64,000 nucleotides of DNA, from assembly GCF_015265475.1 (NCBI RefSeq), contig NZ_CP054493.1:1426001-1490000 (forward strand), written 5' to 3'. Source of the DNA: Candidatus Sulfurimonas marisnigri. Lineage in GTDB: Bacteria > Campylobacterota > Campylobacteria > Campylobacterales > Sulfurimonadaceae. A program made the translations under genes and the position numbers. The notes beneath the pieces were generated by a model. That model was not told the DNA's origin. It did not search any database and worked only from the letters and a program-made list of their open reading frames with translations. Positions 55,747 through 64,000 of the stretch are shown here, piece by piece. Numbering within the stretch: position 1 is the stretch's first letter; each line of letters opens with the position of its first letter.

Positions 55747-56181
55747 ATGCAGAATATCAATACACTATCACAAGATATACAAGACAAAGTAAAAAATTAC
55801 AATGAAAAATTTGAAGATATTTTTGAGCTACTTGAGAAGGCGGTTTATAAAGATGACTTAGCGCTTTTCAGCGCAATTGTTAATGAGCTCGAAGATATAA
55901 ACATCCAAAATAAATATGGATGGACACTTCTACATGTAACAATCAGACGTGAAAGAACTGAGATGGTTGAGCTACTTTTGGAAAAGGGAGCAGATATCAA
56001 CAAAATAGATGGTGTGGGCTGGACTCCATTAATGGAGTCTATTATGGACAATGTTCCATCTATATGCAAACTTCTAGTTGAAAAAGGTGCAGACAAGTCA
56101 ATTGCCAACGCTAGAGGTGCGACTGCTCCTATGCTTGCTCAAAAATTTGAACGAACTAATATGTATGAGTATTTAACTTAA
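55747..56181 (+). CDS. Ankyrin-repeat protein
   Basis: 144 residues: a helical N-terminus, then three ankyrin repeats, for example GWTLLHVTIRRERTEMVELL, followed by GVGWTPLMESIMDN. Cytoplasmic, probably a protein-binding scaffold. AAAAAGGG lies upstream of the ATG. The partner is unknown; it follows the FabL-like gene closely. Confidence 0.88.
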   Translation: MQNINTLSQDIQDKVKNYNEKFEDIFELLEKAVYKDDLALFSAIVNELEDINIQNKYGWTLLHVTIRRERTEMVELLLEKGADINKIDGVGWTPLMESIMDNVPSICKLLVEKGADKSIANARGATAPMLAQKFERTNMYEYLT

Positions 56182-56203
56182 AATCTCTGAATAATTACTC
56201 AAC

Positions 56204-56230
56204 TAGACTCTGGATCAAGTTCAGGGTGAC
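56204..56230. repeat. 27-bp hairpin repeat, copy 2
   Basis: Same flanks (TAGA, TGAC) and loop (ATCAAGTT) as the copy at 23124-23150. Its stem CTCTGGA/TTCAGGG still pairs over seven positions, with two G-U wobbles. It lies in the gap between the ankyrin gene and the MerT-like gene. Confidence 0.6.
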
Positions 56231-56356
56231 AAAGATGTCACTACTCCAATCAATCTCGACTCACAAAACTATTTAGCAATTTAGACAATTAACTATATTT
56301 AAGTGATATCACTGTATCATTCTCTTTAAATGTACATTACAAGACAGGAATACAAA

Positions 56357-57235
56357 ATGGCAGATAAGAAAATAATGGCTACTATAGTGGCAGCAGTGGC
56401 AGCATCTCTTTGCTGTATCACACCTGTATTGGCAGTACTGGTAGGATCAAGCAGTTTAGCTTCGTCTTTTTCTTGGATGCAACCATACCATAACTACCTA
56501 GTTGGAGTAACTATTTTAGTGTTACTTTATGCCTGGTGGGATAAGCTAAAAACAAAAAAAGATGATATTAATTGTGCTTGTGATGTTGAAAGCAAGATTG
56601 GATTTTTCTCTAGTAAGAAGTTTTTAGCAATAGTTACTCTATTTTCAATTATTATGCTTTCATTTCCTCTATGGGGGTATAAATATTTCAACACTGAGGC
56701 AGAGTGTAATAGCTGTACAGTTGGGAATGAAGTTAAAAAACCGGTAAATAACTTACCCGTTTTAAAATACATGAGTAATGAAAAAGCAAATCCTACAGCC
56801 TGCAACCAACAGGCTTGCACTGGAACTGGTAATAAAGAGCTTGATGCAATGCTTGCTGACGCAAGAACTGAAGTAGAGGAGATGAGTCCTGCTGTTTTAA
56901 AGAAAATGCTTGATAACGGAGAGGATGTTACTCTTCTTGATGTTAGAGGCTCATCAAAAAGAACAAAAGCAGAGATATATACAGATGATGAAAGTTATGC
57001 AATATCTAGATGTGATTTAGAATTTAAAGTTTTAGGAACTATTGATAACAAAAACACTGTAGTTGTAGTCTACAGCCGTTTAGGAGCTAGAAGCCTATTA
57101 GCAGCACAAGCAATGAAACATTTGGGTTATAAGAATGTTTATAATCTAACTGCAGGTGTAAAGGGCTGGGCGAGAGCTGGATATCCTTTTTCTGAGGATG
57201 AAAAACCTGTGATTAAATCAGAGGGTGAGATATAA
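56357..57235 (+). CDS. MerT-like membrane protein fused to a rhodanese-like domain
   Basis: 292 residues. The N-terminal part has three membrane segments and the vicinal cysteines SLCCITPVLAVL, as in mercuric ion transporter MerT, with later CACD, CNSC and CNQQAC thiols. Residues from about 185 form a rhodanese domain (VTLLDVRGSSKR to NVYNLTAGVKGWARAGYPF). The catalytic-loop cysteine is replaced by serine in VVYSRLGARS, so it probably lacks sulfurtransferase activity. It converges on a two-domain methyltransferase and may handle a soft metal or metalloid. Confidence 0.8.
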   Translation: MADKKIMATIVAAVAASLCCITPVLAVLVGSSSLASSFSWMQPYHNYLVGVTILVLLYAWWDKLKTKKDDINCACDVESKIGFFSSKKFLAIVTLFSIIMLSFPLWGYKYFNTEAECNSCTVGNEVKKPVNNLPVLKYMSNEKANPTACNQQACTGTGNKELDAMLADARTEVEEMSPAVLKKMLDNGEDVTLLDVRGSSKRTKAEIYTDDESYAISRCDLEFKVLGTIDNKNTVVVVYSRLGARSLLAAQAMKHLGYKNVYNLTAGVKGWARAGYPFSEDEKPVIKSEGEI

Positions 57236-57247
57236 ATTACGGTAGAT

Positions 57248-57275
57248 AAAGCTACTAAATAGATTTAGTAGCTTT
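57248..57275. terminator. Bidirectional terminator
   Basis: A perfect 12-base-pair stem AAAGCTACTAAA/TTTAGTAGCTTT with loop TAGA between the convergent MerT-like and methyltransferase genes; it includes the methyltransferase stop. Confidence 0.75.
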
Positions 57276-58649
57276 GATAATAAAACAGCTATATGATTGA
57301 TAGCTATTAGTTGGTGTCAAATGCTGCATCTCAATACTCTCTATAAGCTCTAATCCATCTATCAGCTCTTCTTTCATCTTTTGAGCATCATACTGGATAA
57401 TATCCAGTCCACAACATTGTTTAGGTCCATCAATTGCAAAAGTATTTATAATTGCTATTCCTCCAGACTTTAATGCCTGATACATACTCTTAAAATAGTT
57501 TTTTCTATCATTAGAATCTAATAAAAAATGAAAAACAGCTCTATCATGCCAAAGAGAAAAACTGTTTGTTGCTTCAAACTGTGTTACATCACAACATATA
57601 TATCTAACAGCTGAGCCCAACTCTCCAAGTCTCTCTTTTACAACATCCAAAGAAGATTCAGCAATATCAAGAAGGGTAATATTTTTATAACCCTTCTCAA
57701 TAAGTTTATCAACCAATAAAGAAGCTCCGCAGCCTACATCTATAATTGCATCATAATGTGAAATACCATACTTATGTATAAGCTCTAAAGAGAACTCAGG
57801 CGAGTTTTCGTGCCACAAAACCTGAGTATAATCTTTTTCAATAAAAACATCATTCCAATGCTTTTGTCTACTCTGCTTTAATATATTTTTTACAGCCCTA
57901 AAAGTAGCTCCTCTTGTAGTCTCTGATGTAGTGTAATCAGTCAAACCTGTGCACTCAATATCTGTAAAGCCAGCTTTATACATAATATCTATAAGCTTCT
58001 CTTGTTTTAACGTTCCAGCTACACAATTTGCCCAAGAATTCTCTTCTTCACTACTTGCACAGCAACTCTCTTCTTTTGCTACTTCTACTGAACAACATGT
58101 AGATAATTCATCATTTTTTGATATATCAATAATGTCTGCAAAAAATAGTTTTCCATCTGGTTTTAATATACGAAATATCTCAGCAAACACACTCTCTTTA
58201 CAGCTTGTTAAATTAATTGCACCGTTAGAAATCACTACATCAACACTCTCATCTTCTAGTGGTATATTCTCAAAACTACTCTCTATAGCATCTACATGTA
58301 AGAAGCCTGACATATTGGCATGTTCTTTTGCTTTTTTAACCATCTTTGGTGTTATATCAACGCCAATAGCTCGTCCATCTTTTCCTACAAGTAATCCGCT
58401 AATAAGTAGATCAACACCAGCACCGCAGCCTAAGTCAACAACAACATCTCCGCTATTTATTTCTGCATTTAAAAATGGATTTCCAACAGCTGCACAATAT
58501 TTCCATATATCTTTAGGCAAAACTTCAAACCACTCATCCCTATATCTTTGAGCTTTAGCATTACTAAGCCCTTTTTCCCATCCGAAATCTTTTGATGGAT
58601 TGTCTGCAAGATCTGAGTATAGTTCAATAATTGAGTCCAGGTTTGCCAT
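57255..58649 (-). CDS. ArsM-like methyltransferase fused to a second methyltransferase domain
   Basis: 464 residues with two SAM-binding Rossmann domains. The first (about 60-270) resembles arsenite methyltransferase: VVDLGCGAGVDLLISG, a SNGAINL block, and cysteines STCCSVEV, SCCASS and NCVAG. The second (about 275-460) starts AIIDVGCGASLLVDKL, has WHDRAVFHFLLD and ends with KQCCGLDIIQYD. Two different methyltransferases in one chain are unusual. The substrate may be arsenic or another metalloid, but that is inference from cysteine content and the neighbouring MerT-like gene. Confidence 0.8.
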   Translation of the reverse strand: MANLDSIIELYSDLADNPSKDFGWEKGLSNAKAQRYRDEWFEVLPKDIWKYCAAVGNPFLNAEINSGDVVVDLGCGAGVDLLISGLLVGKDGRAIGVDITPKMVKKAKEHANMSGFLHVDAIESSFENIPLEDESVDVVISNGAINLTSCKESVFAEIFRILKPDGKLFFADIIDISKNDELSTCCSVEVAKEESCCASSEEENSWANCVAGTLKQEKLIDIMYKAGFTDIECTGLTDYTTSETTRGATFRAVKNILKQSRQKHWNDVFIEKDYTQVLWHENSPEFSLELIHKYGISHYDAIIDVGCGASLLVDKLIEKGYKNITLLDIAESSLDVVKERLGELGSAVRYICCDVTQFEATNSFSLWHDRAVFHFLLDSNDRKNYFKSMYQALKSGGIAIINTFAIDGPKQCCGLDIIQYDAQKMKEELIDGLELIESIEMQHLTPTNSYQSYSCFIIKATKSI

Positions 58650-58812
58650 AATATTCCTTTGTTTTTATACGTAAAATAATATCATAATTTAGTCTATTTA
58701 GTAATTTAGACAATTAACTAGTTTTCAATAGATATATAGTAATTAAATAAAGAAAAGTGTATTTATTTTGATTATACAAAAAATTTGTATATAATTAATT
58801 AAAGGCATAAAA

Positions 58813-60234
58813 ATGAAAATCATTATTATAATTGAATTACTTATTGTATTTATTATTGGAAACTATATCACTGGCTGTGCATCTACCCCTACTACTATTA
58901 GTAGCAGCAGTAAAAACAATCTAAACCTTGCTTCATTGCAAAGCCAAATAACAGCCGTCAATAAATACCCAGCATGTATTGAAAGCATAGACAACCCTTG
59001 TACTGAAGTTCAACTAATCGCTGTAAAACAAAATAGTGAACTTATTAAGTACATTATTAACCCAGCGAAAGAGGTTCAATTAATTGCAATGAAAGAGGAC
59101 CCTTCCACGATAATGTACATCAAAAGTCCGGATAAAGAGGTTCAGCTAATTGCAATAAAACACAACACTGACTATATTAGATACATACAAAACCCTGATA
59201 AAGAGATACAACTTATATCTGTAAATAAAGACCCTTCAGTAATTATATACATCAATAATCCTGATAAAGAAGTCCAGCTTACTGCTATTAAACAAAATTT
59301 CGACCTCATTAAGTATATTAAAAACCCAGACAAAGAAGTTCAACTTGTTGCAATAAAGCAAAATCCTGAGCTAATTGAGTATATAAAGAACCCAGACAAA
59401 GAAATTCAACTTATTGCTGTCAAACATAACGTAAACCTTATTAAAGACATTCAAAATCAACATAGAACAGTTCAGCTTATTGCAATAAATGAAAATCCTG
59501 AGCTTATTGAGTATATAAAGAACCCAGACAAAGAAATTCAACTTATTGCCATTAAGAAAAATCCTAGTCTTGTTAAATATATTAAAAATAAAGATAAAGA
59601 GGTTCAGATTTATGCAATTAGGCACAATGCAAATCTAATTGAATACATAGAAAATCCAGATAAAGAAGTCCAACTTACTGCAATTAAACAAAACCCAGAA
59701 CTTATTAAATATATAAAATATCCAGATAAAGAAGTTCAACTTATTGCTGTTAAGCACAGACCTGAACTTATTGAGTATATAGAAAATCCATATAAAGAAG
59801 TTCAATTTATTGCTGTTAAAGAAGATTCAGGACTAATTACATATATAAATAATCCAGATACTGAAGTTCAACTATTAGTTTATAAAAAAATCTATTCTAG
59901 AAATAAACCAAAAAATTATTTAATCTCAGATAAAAGTATAAAGATTCAAATTACTGACTCAAATCTAAATATAAGTAATAAAACAACTAAGTCAATAAAA
60001 ATCATCTCTATAATAGAGCATTATGGAGATGAGGAATATCCTCTTAGTTCGTTATTTATTTATCCAAATAAAGACAAAAGTATTTATCTTCCATTTAGAA
60101 GATCTTTTATAATTAATTCATTAGAGCAAAAATTCAAATATGGATTTTCAATTGAGTATGTAATTGATAATTCTAATAAAGTTTTTAGTATAAATGGGGT
60201 AAAAGCTTATGAAGCAATAGAGTTTATTAAATAA
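58813..60234 (+). CDS. Repeat lipoprotein with about 14 copies of a 22-residue unit
   Basis: 473 residues. A signal peptide ends in the lipobox ITGC, so the protein is probably lipid-anchored at Cys22. Residues 50-355 are tandem 22-residue units of the form DKEVQLIAIKQNPELIKYIKNP (13 full copies and a partial one, plus a degenerate first copy), similar to the DUF4116-type repeats. The last 115 residues are a separate domain of beta type. The DNA repeats are 66 bases each and well diverged. Function unknown; a surface or periplasmic binding role is a guess. Confidence 0.8.
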   Translation: MKIIIIIELLIVFIIGNYITGCASTPTTISSSSKNNLNLASLQSQITAVNKYPACIESIDNPCTEVQLIAVKQNSELIKYIINPAKEVQLIAMKEDPSTIMYIKSPDKEVQLIAIKHNTDYIRYIQNPDKEIQLISVNKDPSVIIYINNPDKEVQLTAIKQNFDLIKYIKNPDKEVQLVAIKQNPELIEYIKNPDKEIQLIAVKHNVNLIKDIQNQHRTVQLIAINENPELIEYIKNPDKEIQLIAIKKNPSLVKYIKNKDKEVQIYAIRHNANLIEYIENPDKEVQLTAIKQNPELIKYIKYPDKEVQLIAVKHRPELIEYIENPYKEVQFIAVKEDSGLITYINNPDTEVQLLVYKKIYSRNKPKNYLISDKSIKIQITDSNLNISNKTTKSIKIISIIEHYGDEEYPLSSLFIYPNKDKSIYLPFRRSFIINSLEQKFKYGFSIEYVIDNSNKVFSINGVKAYEAIEFIK

Positions 60235-60247
60235 GAAAGGTTATTAC

Positions 60248-60571
60248 ATGAGTGTATTATTAGAGTTTAGCATGTTCCCAACATCGAGTAATTGCAGAGA
60301 TGGAGATTCGGTTTCAGCACAGGTCAGCAAGATAGTAGATGTTATAGACAAATCTGGAGTTGCATATCAACTTACCCCAATGGGGACAGTGATTGAGACA
60401 GATACAATGAAAGAAGCATTAGCTATTATAGAGCTTGCTTATGAGCAAATCAATGGGTGTGACAGAGTCTATTCATCTCTGAAATTCGATATTAGAAAGA
60501 ACACGAAGAACAGGCTTAAGACAAAGATTGCTTCGGTTGAAAAAGTTTTAAATAGAAAAGTAAACCATTAG
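60248..60571 (+). CDS. Thiamine-binding family protein (MTH1187/YkoF type)
   Basis: A 107-residue protein with SVLLEFSMFPT at the start and YQLTPMGTVIETD in the middle, as in the MTH1187/Thiamine_BP family of small ferredoxin-like folds. No signal peptide. AAAGG lies upstream of the ATG. It follows the repeat lipoprotein by 13 bases. Confidence 0.87.
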   Translation: MSVLLEFSMFPTSSNCRDGDSVSAQVSKIVDVIDKSGVAYQLTPMGTVIETDTMKEALAIIELAYEQINGCDRVYSSLKFDIRKNTKNRLKTKIASVEKVLNRKVNH

Positions 60572-60581
60572 TGGTTTACTT
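60558..60581 (+). terminator. Hairpin terminator
   Basis: A ten-base-pair stem AAGTAAACCA/TGGTTTACTT with loop TTAG, overlapping the stop codon of the thiamine-binding gene. It lies before the convergent rubrerythrin gene. Confidence 0.65.
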
Positions 60582-60593
60582 CAAAACCTACTG

Positions 60594-61253
60594 TTACTTT
60601 TTAGAATTTAATCTTGATTGATACTCCTGCGGATGATCACAAACAGGACAGTTTTTTAACGCTTTTTTACCATAATGGACATGTCCACAAACTTCACAGA
60701 TCCAAGCTTCTTCTTTATCTTCACTAATAAATTCAGCATCTATTTCAAGTCTCTGCAAAAGCATTTTAAACATATTCTCATGTTCAACTTCAATCTTACC
60801 TATTCCAGAAAATAGTTTAGCAGCTTCACTGAATCCCTCTTCTTTTGCTATTTTGGCAAAATCAGGATACATTTTTAAGTTTTCATAAGATTCACCATCA
60901 ATTGCGGATTGAAGATTATCTTTTGTATTTCCAAAACTATTATCACTACTATTAGTCATTCTATTGTTTAGTGCAAGTTCCATCTTCGCATGATGTTTTT
61001 CATTATTAGCTGCTCTTTGAAAGTGCTCTGCTATATCTCTATAACCCTCTTTTTGTGCTACCTTAGCAAAATATTCATATTTGTTTCTAGCTTGTGATTC
61101 ACCGGCAAAAGCTTTCATTAAATTTACAGAAGTTAAGCTTTGAGTAACCATCTCCATAGCTTGTCCACAACAATGCAACTCACCTCCACCCACATTTTGT
61201 AACTCTACCACATTTCCACATTTATTACATCTGTACGACTCATTCTTTCTCAC
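60594..61253 (-). CDS. Desulforubrerythrin (desulforedoxin-rubrerythrin-rubredoxin)
   Basis: 219 residues with three metal modules. The N-terminal desulforedoxin-like site is CNKCGNV plus HCCGQ. The central four-helix diiron domain has GESQARNKYEYF and NNEKHHAKMEL and GKIEVEHENMF. The C-terminal rubredoxin site is CEVCGHVHYG with CPVCDHP. This order matches desulforubrerythrin described from Campylobacter jejuni (Cj0012c), a peroxide-reducing protein. It starts at GTG with GGAG upstream. Confidence 0.93.
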   Translation of the reverse strand: MRKNESYRCNKCGNVVELQNVGGGELHCCGQAMEMVTQSLTSVNLMKAFAGESQARNKYEYFAKVAQKEGYRDIAEHFQRAANNEKHHAKMELALNNRMTNSSDNSFGNTKDNLQSAIDGESYENLKMYPDFAKIAKEEGFSEAAKLFSGIGKIEVEHENMFKMLLQRLEIDAEFISEDKEEAWICEVCGHVHYGKKALKNCPVCDHPQEYQSRLNSKK

Positions 61254-61312
61254 AACAACTCCTTTAAATATTATTAAACATATTATATTATACTAAAACT
61301 AAAACAACCACT

Positions 61313-64000
61313 CTAATTAGAAAACTCAATTGTTACATTAATCTCTTTTGAATCCCTTAGAAGTAGAATATCTCCACTTCCTTTTAAAAATGCAAGTTCT
61401 CTTTGAAGATCAAACTTATCTTTAAGTAAAACACCATTAAAAGAGATGATTGTATCCCCTGCTTTTATATCAGCTTTAGCGGCAAAAGAGTTTTCAACAA
61501 TCTTAATTACATTTAATGTTTCATTTGACTCAAGATATACGCCGAGTTTTTTTGCTTTTTGTGTACCAACAGGTGATGCTGAGAGTATATAATCAGCAAT
61601 TCCAGGCTCATGGCTTCTCATATTTAGAGTAATTGCATAATCTACAATACCTCGTCGCTTCATCCTACTTGGAATACCATATCCATACATAACATGACCA
61701 TTTCCAGCTAAGACAGCCATATTATAATCTTTGTTTTTTTTCATATATTTAACAATATTCATAGCCATTGACTCATCCCATAGAAGTTGTGCATGATAAA
61801 ATTCCTCAAAACTTTTAAAATTTTGGGATTGATGCATAGAGTATATTGATTTTAACTGTTGCTTGTATTTCTCATTGGAAAAATCTATTGAAGTAGGCAC
61901 TTCAGAACGCTGCTCATCACTTAGTGCATCCAACCCCTCACTTACTACTATTTTTGTTATAGCCCTGTCTATATTAAGTGCAATAATTGGTATATGCTTA
62001 TCTTTAGCAAAAAGCACAATTGGTCTATACAGCTCATAGTCATATTTCCATCTCTTAAAGTACTCGGTCTTTTTAAGCATCTCTTTTTCACTTATTGTTC
62101 CTGCAATAAATGCATCTAGAAATTTTTGAAATGGTTTTTGAAACATTTCCATGCCGATAGAGAGTTTTGGATTGTTTTTATACATAGCCTTAATTATCTT
62201 TAGTTGATTGAGATGACTTGAGAATTCAGTATGCATTTCCCCTATAAACACAACCTTTTTATCAACTATATCTTTAAAAGTATCGCCAAGCTTTTGTTTA
62301 TTTGGTTTTTGTGCAAATGAGCCGCTATTAATTGTGTATATGATTCCATTTAATGATTCCTTAGTCGTTTTTTCAACAATTACTCCACCTTTAATAACTA
62401 CTGTTGAGTATTTTCCTAGATGTTTCAGTTTATATAAAAAAGTATTAGAAATTTGCTCTACATCAAACACTGCGATAACATTTGAAGTGTTTAAAGGATT
62501 TTTAAACACTTCAATTTTCCCTTCACCTTCCATTTTAAAATTAATAGCAAACTTCTCTAGGAGTGAGTTTTTAGCACCAAATATTAAAATATTATTGTTT
62601 TTTATCTCTTCAAATGTTATTTCATCAGCATACTTAAAACTTTTATAGGCAAATATGATTTTAGAGAATTTTTTCTCATCATCTTTATCAATCACAACAA
62701 GAGTATTATCCTGAATAATTTTTGAAATAACAGGAGGAACTTCTCTTTCATCCAACTTTCTAAAAACTTCATAAGTCTCATCAATAACAATCTTTGTAGG
62801 CTCAATATCTAATTCTAAACGTTGTCTTTTTTTAGTAATATCTATTGTCGTATATAAGCACTCTTCATTTGAACAGACTGATATTGGCACAGAAGTAAGC
62901 TGCATGTTAGCCACTGTATCAAATTCAAGAATATATTTATCTTTTAAAAATATCAAATTAATATTATCAATTTTAATATCCAATGCCCCTTTGTTATAAA
63001 CCCAAGTTATAAAAAAATCCAAAAGTTTTAAACCTGAAACCTCTTCAAATATTTCTCTAAGGTTCTTGTATGATGCTGTCTTATAAGGGTACATTTGAAA
63101 TAGTTTTTTAACCCCTCTGTTAAATGCATCTTCACCTATTTTTTTCTCCAACATGTAAAAAAAGAAAGTAGCTTTTCCATATCCAATAGCATTGTTACTC
63201 TCTTTATTTTTATGAGTAAACTCAATAAGTGCGGTTTCATTGTTTTGATTTACGAATGAGTTATACTTCATTAATATATCTTTTCTATAGTCAGACGCTT
63301 TTGATTTTTGTTTTGCATAAAGGTAATCAGAGTAAAAAGTAGTTATCCCCTCTACCCAGTTTCCCTGATCTGGTGAATATACATAGCCACCAAACCATTG
63401 ATGTGCTATCTCATGTCCTAACGAACTATCTAAAACAAAATCTTTACTAATAATTTGTTTTCCTATAAGAGTATATGTTGGCATAGAATACCCTGCAGGA
63501 AAAGGTGTTTCTACTACTGAGAAATTTTTAAAAGGTAGAAAACCAAATATATTATTATAAAGATTAAAATATTTTTCACTTCTTTGAAGATATATATTTG
63601 ATAAATGTACGTCATAAGGATAAAGGGATGTAGAAAGAGTCAGTCCATCTTTAGTTGTTTTAGAGCTAACTACATAATTTTTTGATGCAATTAAATGAAG
63701 AGATTCCAGTGGATTTTCAAATATATAGTGTTTTGAAGTGCCATCATGAGTTACTTTAGTTGCTTCTATAACAGTTGTGATTTCAGAATTAGAAACTATG
63801 GTTTCATATTTACACATAATATCAATTTTAGGATACCAAGACTCAAGAAGTATTGCATCTGAACTGATTGGTTGAAAATTATGCGTAAACGTCATCTCTA
63901 AAGCTCTATTAACATCTTCTTTTATAAGGTAAGGGACATTTTCATTTACAGTTAGTTTTGCATTTTTAACACTCATAATATTTGCTTTTGTATCGAGCAA
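61313..64000 (-). CDS. M1-family peptidase fused to ChaN-like and PDZ domains (5' end cut by window)
   Basis: At least 895 residues, with the start beyond the window. The N-terminal part (to about residue 420) is an M1 metallopeptidase: HEIAHQWFGGYVYS with a downstream zinc Glu in NWVEGITTFYS. Residues about 580-800 form a ChaN/DUF399 domain: KVVFIGEMHTEFSSH, GMEMFQKPFQKFLD and VLAGNGHVMYGYG, a haem-binding fold of the Tiki/ChaN group. A PDZ domain ends the protein (GVYLESNETLNVIKIVEN, IKAGDTIISFNG). It is presumably periplasmic or lipid-anchored. Confidence 0.85.
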   Translation of the reverse strand: MLDTKANIMSVKNAKLTVNENVPYLIKEDVNRALEMTFTHNFQPISSDAILLESWYPKIDIMCKYETIVSNSEITTVIEATKVTHDGTSKHYIFENPLESLHLIASKNYVVSSKTTKDGLTLSTSLYPYDVHLSNIYLQRSEKYFNLYNNIFGFLPFKNFSVVETPFPAGYSMPTYTLIGKQIISKDFVLDSSLGHEIAHQWFGGYVYSPDQGNWVEGITTFYSDYLYAKQKSKASDYRKDILMKYNSFVNQNNETALIEFTHKNKESNNAIGYGKATFFFYMLEKKIGEDAFNRGVKKLFQMYPYKTASYKNLREIFEEVSGLKLLDFFITWVYNKGALDIKIDNINLIFLKDKYILEFDTVANMQLTSVPISVCSNEECLYTTIDITKKRQRLELDIEPTKIVIDETYEVFRKLDEREVPPVISKIIQDNTLVVIDKDDEKKFSKIIFAYKSFKYADEITFEEIKNNNILIFGAKNSLLEKFAINFKMEGEGKIEVFKNPLNTSNVIAVFDVEQISNTFLYKLKHLGKYSTVVIKGGVIVEKTTKESLNGIIYTINSGSFAQKPNKQKLGDTFKDIVDKKVVFIGEMHTEFSSHLNQLKIIKAMYKNNPKLSIGMEMFQKPFQKFLDAFIAGTISEKEMLKKTEYFKRWKYDYELYRPIVLFAKDKHIPIIALNIDRAITKIVVSEGLDALSDEQRSEVPTSIDFSNEKYKQQLKSIYSMHQSQNFKSFEEFYHAQLLWDESMAMNIVKYMKKNKDYNMAVLAGNGHVMYGYGIPSRMKRRGIVDYAITLNMRSHEPGIADYILSASPVGTQKAKKLGVYLESNETLNVIKIVENSFAAKADIKAGDTIISFNGVLLKDKFDLQRELAFLKGSGDILLLRDSKEINVTIEFSN

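Noticed and set aside
58981-59890. Regular 66-base repeats that could be taken for a CRISPR array
   Set aside because: They lie within one open frame, have no unique spacers, and encode a diverged 22-residue protein repeat.

Overview
The window looks like a chromosomal segment of a Campylobacterota (epsilonproteobacterial) bacterium, most likely close to Sulfurimonas. This rests on the AT-rich coding style, the fdhTU-type selenium genes, the desulforubrerythrin, the dapA-fabL gene pair and the multihaem cytochromes. No species can be named from sequence alone.

Region 1 (1-19.4 kb) is a selenium and formate island. On the minus strand lies a periplasmic formate dehydrogenase locus: polyferredoxin, TorD-like chaperone, small Tat protein, fdhA, fdhB, fdhC, fdhD. 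fdhA is interrupted by an in-frame TGA that reads as selenocysteine, with a SECIS-like hairpin just after it. Divergent from it is a three-gene sensory system (substrate-binding protein, histidine kinase, response regulator). Next come fdhT/fdhU (YedE/TusA type, with fdhT split by a one-base frame change), a selD whose catalytic residue is itself a TGA-encoded selenocysteine, tRNA-Sec, selA and selB. Last are mnmH (2-selenouridine synthase) and a second selD with an ordinary cysteine. A 20-bp palindrome TGGTAA-N8-TTACYA occurs upstream of both the formate dehydrogenase locus and the selD/fdhT genes.

Region 2 (19.5-32.3 kb) is mostly core: a CorA-like transporter, a large MscS channel, tRNA-Gln, a HIT protein, TRAP permeases DctQM, murF, an alpha/beta hydrolase, ddl, ruvA, a DUF342/FapA-like protein and murJ.

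Region 3 (32.3-38.4 kb) is a small chromosomal integron. It has an intI-type integrase on the minus strand, a probable attI, and cassettes on the plus strand bounded by three recognisable attC sites. Cassette 1 encodes an exported DUF3465-like protein. Cassette 2 encodes a 56-aa membrane protein translationally coupled to a 1052-aa repeat protein with a PIN-like C-terminus. Cassette 3 encodes two membrane proteins, the second with a SieB-like layout. A last small ORF has no attC. Cassettes 2 and 3 are the best candidates for an undescribed, possibly phage-related, system.

Region 4 (38.6-44.4 kb) holds cysS, an RNase H-like gene that lacks a normal start codon, a fossil patch made of a methyltransferase fragment joined to a cysS 3' end, the intact methyltransferase, two multihaem cytochromes c and a DJ-1 protein.

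Region 5 (44.5-49.9 kb) is an overlapping operon resembling the mycobacterial decaprenylphosphoryl-arabinose pathway: UbiA-type phosphoribosyltransferase, GtrA, DprE1, DprE2, a GT39-type glycosyltransferase and a HAD phosphatase.

Region 6 (50-64 kb) holds pyrD, an M16 peptidase, a J-domain protein, a NYN-like protein, dapA, a FabL-like reductase, ankyrin repeats, a MerT-rhodanese fusion beside a two-domain methyltransferase, a 22-residue-repeat lipoprotein, a thiamine-binding protein, desulforubrerythrin and a truncated M1 peptidase-ChaN-PDZ fusion. Throughout the window the palindrome TACATGTA is strikingly frequent.
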